NCBI GenBank assembly: GCA_021808985.1
Contig: JAKBAQ010000106.1
Location: 1-9,007, forward strand
Direction: 5' to 3'
Length of the DNA: 9,007 bases
Origin: Pseudomonadota bacterium
GTDB taxonomy: Bacteria; Pseudomonadota; Alphaproteobacteria; Acetobacterales; Acetobacteraceae
The position numbers and the translations under genes were made by a program. How positions within the stretch are numbered: the first letter of the stretch is position 1; every line of letters starts with the position of its first letter. The notes beneath the pieces are model-generated. The model saw only the letters and a program-made list of their open reading frames with translations. It was not told the origin of the DNA and searched no databases. Below, in pieces: positions 8,996 to 9,007 of this stretch.

Positions 8996-9007
8996 GACAT
9001 CTTATAT

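Overview
The window is a GC-rich chromosomal segment whose proteins look alphaproteobacterial, most likely Rhodospirillales/Acetobacteraceae. That placement is an inference from protein style, the fused glycine dehydrogenase, the short SpeD, and the GC-rich 'CCAGGGG..CCCCTGG' intergenic hairpins. No 16S or other phylogenetic marker is present. It is mainly a core-metabolism region: no mobile element, CRISPR array, rRNA or tRNA was seen.

Layout, left to right. (1) Plus strand: the 3' two thirds of a dihydrolipoyl dehydrogenase gene (lpdA, cut by the window edge), followed 3 nt later by pdxJ. (2) The convergent gap 1694-1986 is filled by a long, hairpin-rich imperfect inverted repeat. Its symmetry reaches into the last two codons of both flanking genes, so pdxJ and the gene opposite it share one 3' UTR element. 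(3) Minus strand: an orphan polar amino acid ABC transporter ATPase (2914-3699) followed by a type B (CbpA-like) J-domain co-chaperone (1987-2865). The latter has a likely extended -10 promoter of its own. (4) Divergent from the ATPase, a promoter region leads into a tandem glycine riboswitch (about 3797-4010) and the glycine cleavage operon gcvT-gcvH-gcvP (4056-8367), with tight spacing and a 1-nt overlap between gcvH and gcvP. (5) After a 134-nt GC-rich leader comes speD (S-adenosylmethionine decarboxylase proenzyme), followed by another hairpin at the right edge.

How the genes fit together. GcvP (PLP-dependent decarboxylase), GcvH (lipoyl carrier) and GcvT (tetrahydrofolate aminomethyltransferase), with a dihydrolipoyl dehydrogenase as L protein, make up the complete glycine cleavage system. 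All four components are encoded within 9 kb. PdxJ makes pyridoxine 5'-phosphate, the precursor of the cofactor GcvP needs. The riboswitch should turn the operon on when glycine is abundant. No clearly new system is visible. The most unusual features are the symmetric convergent intergenic repeat and the non-consensus second aptamer of the riboswitch.
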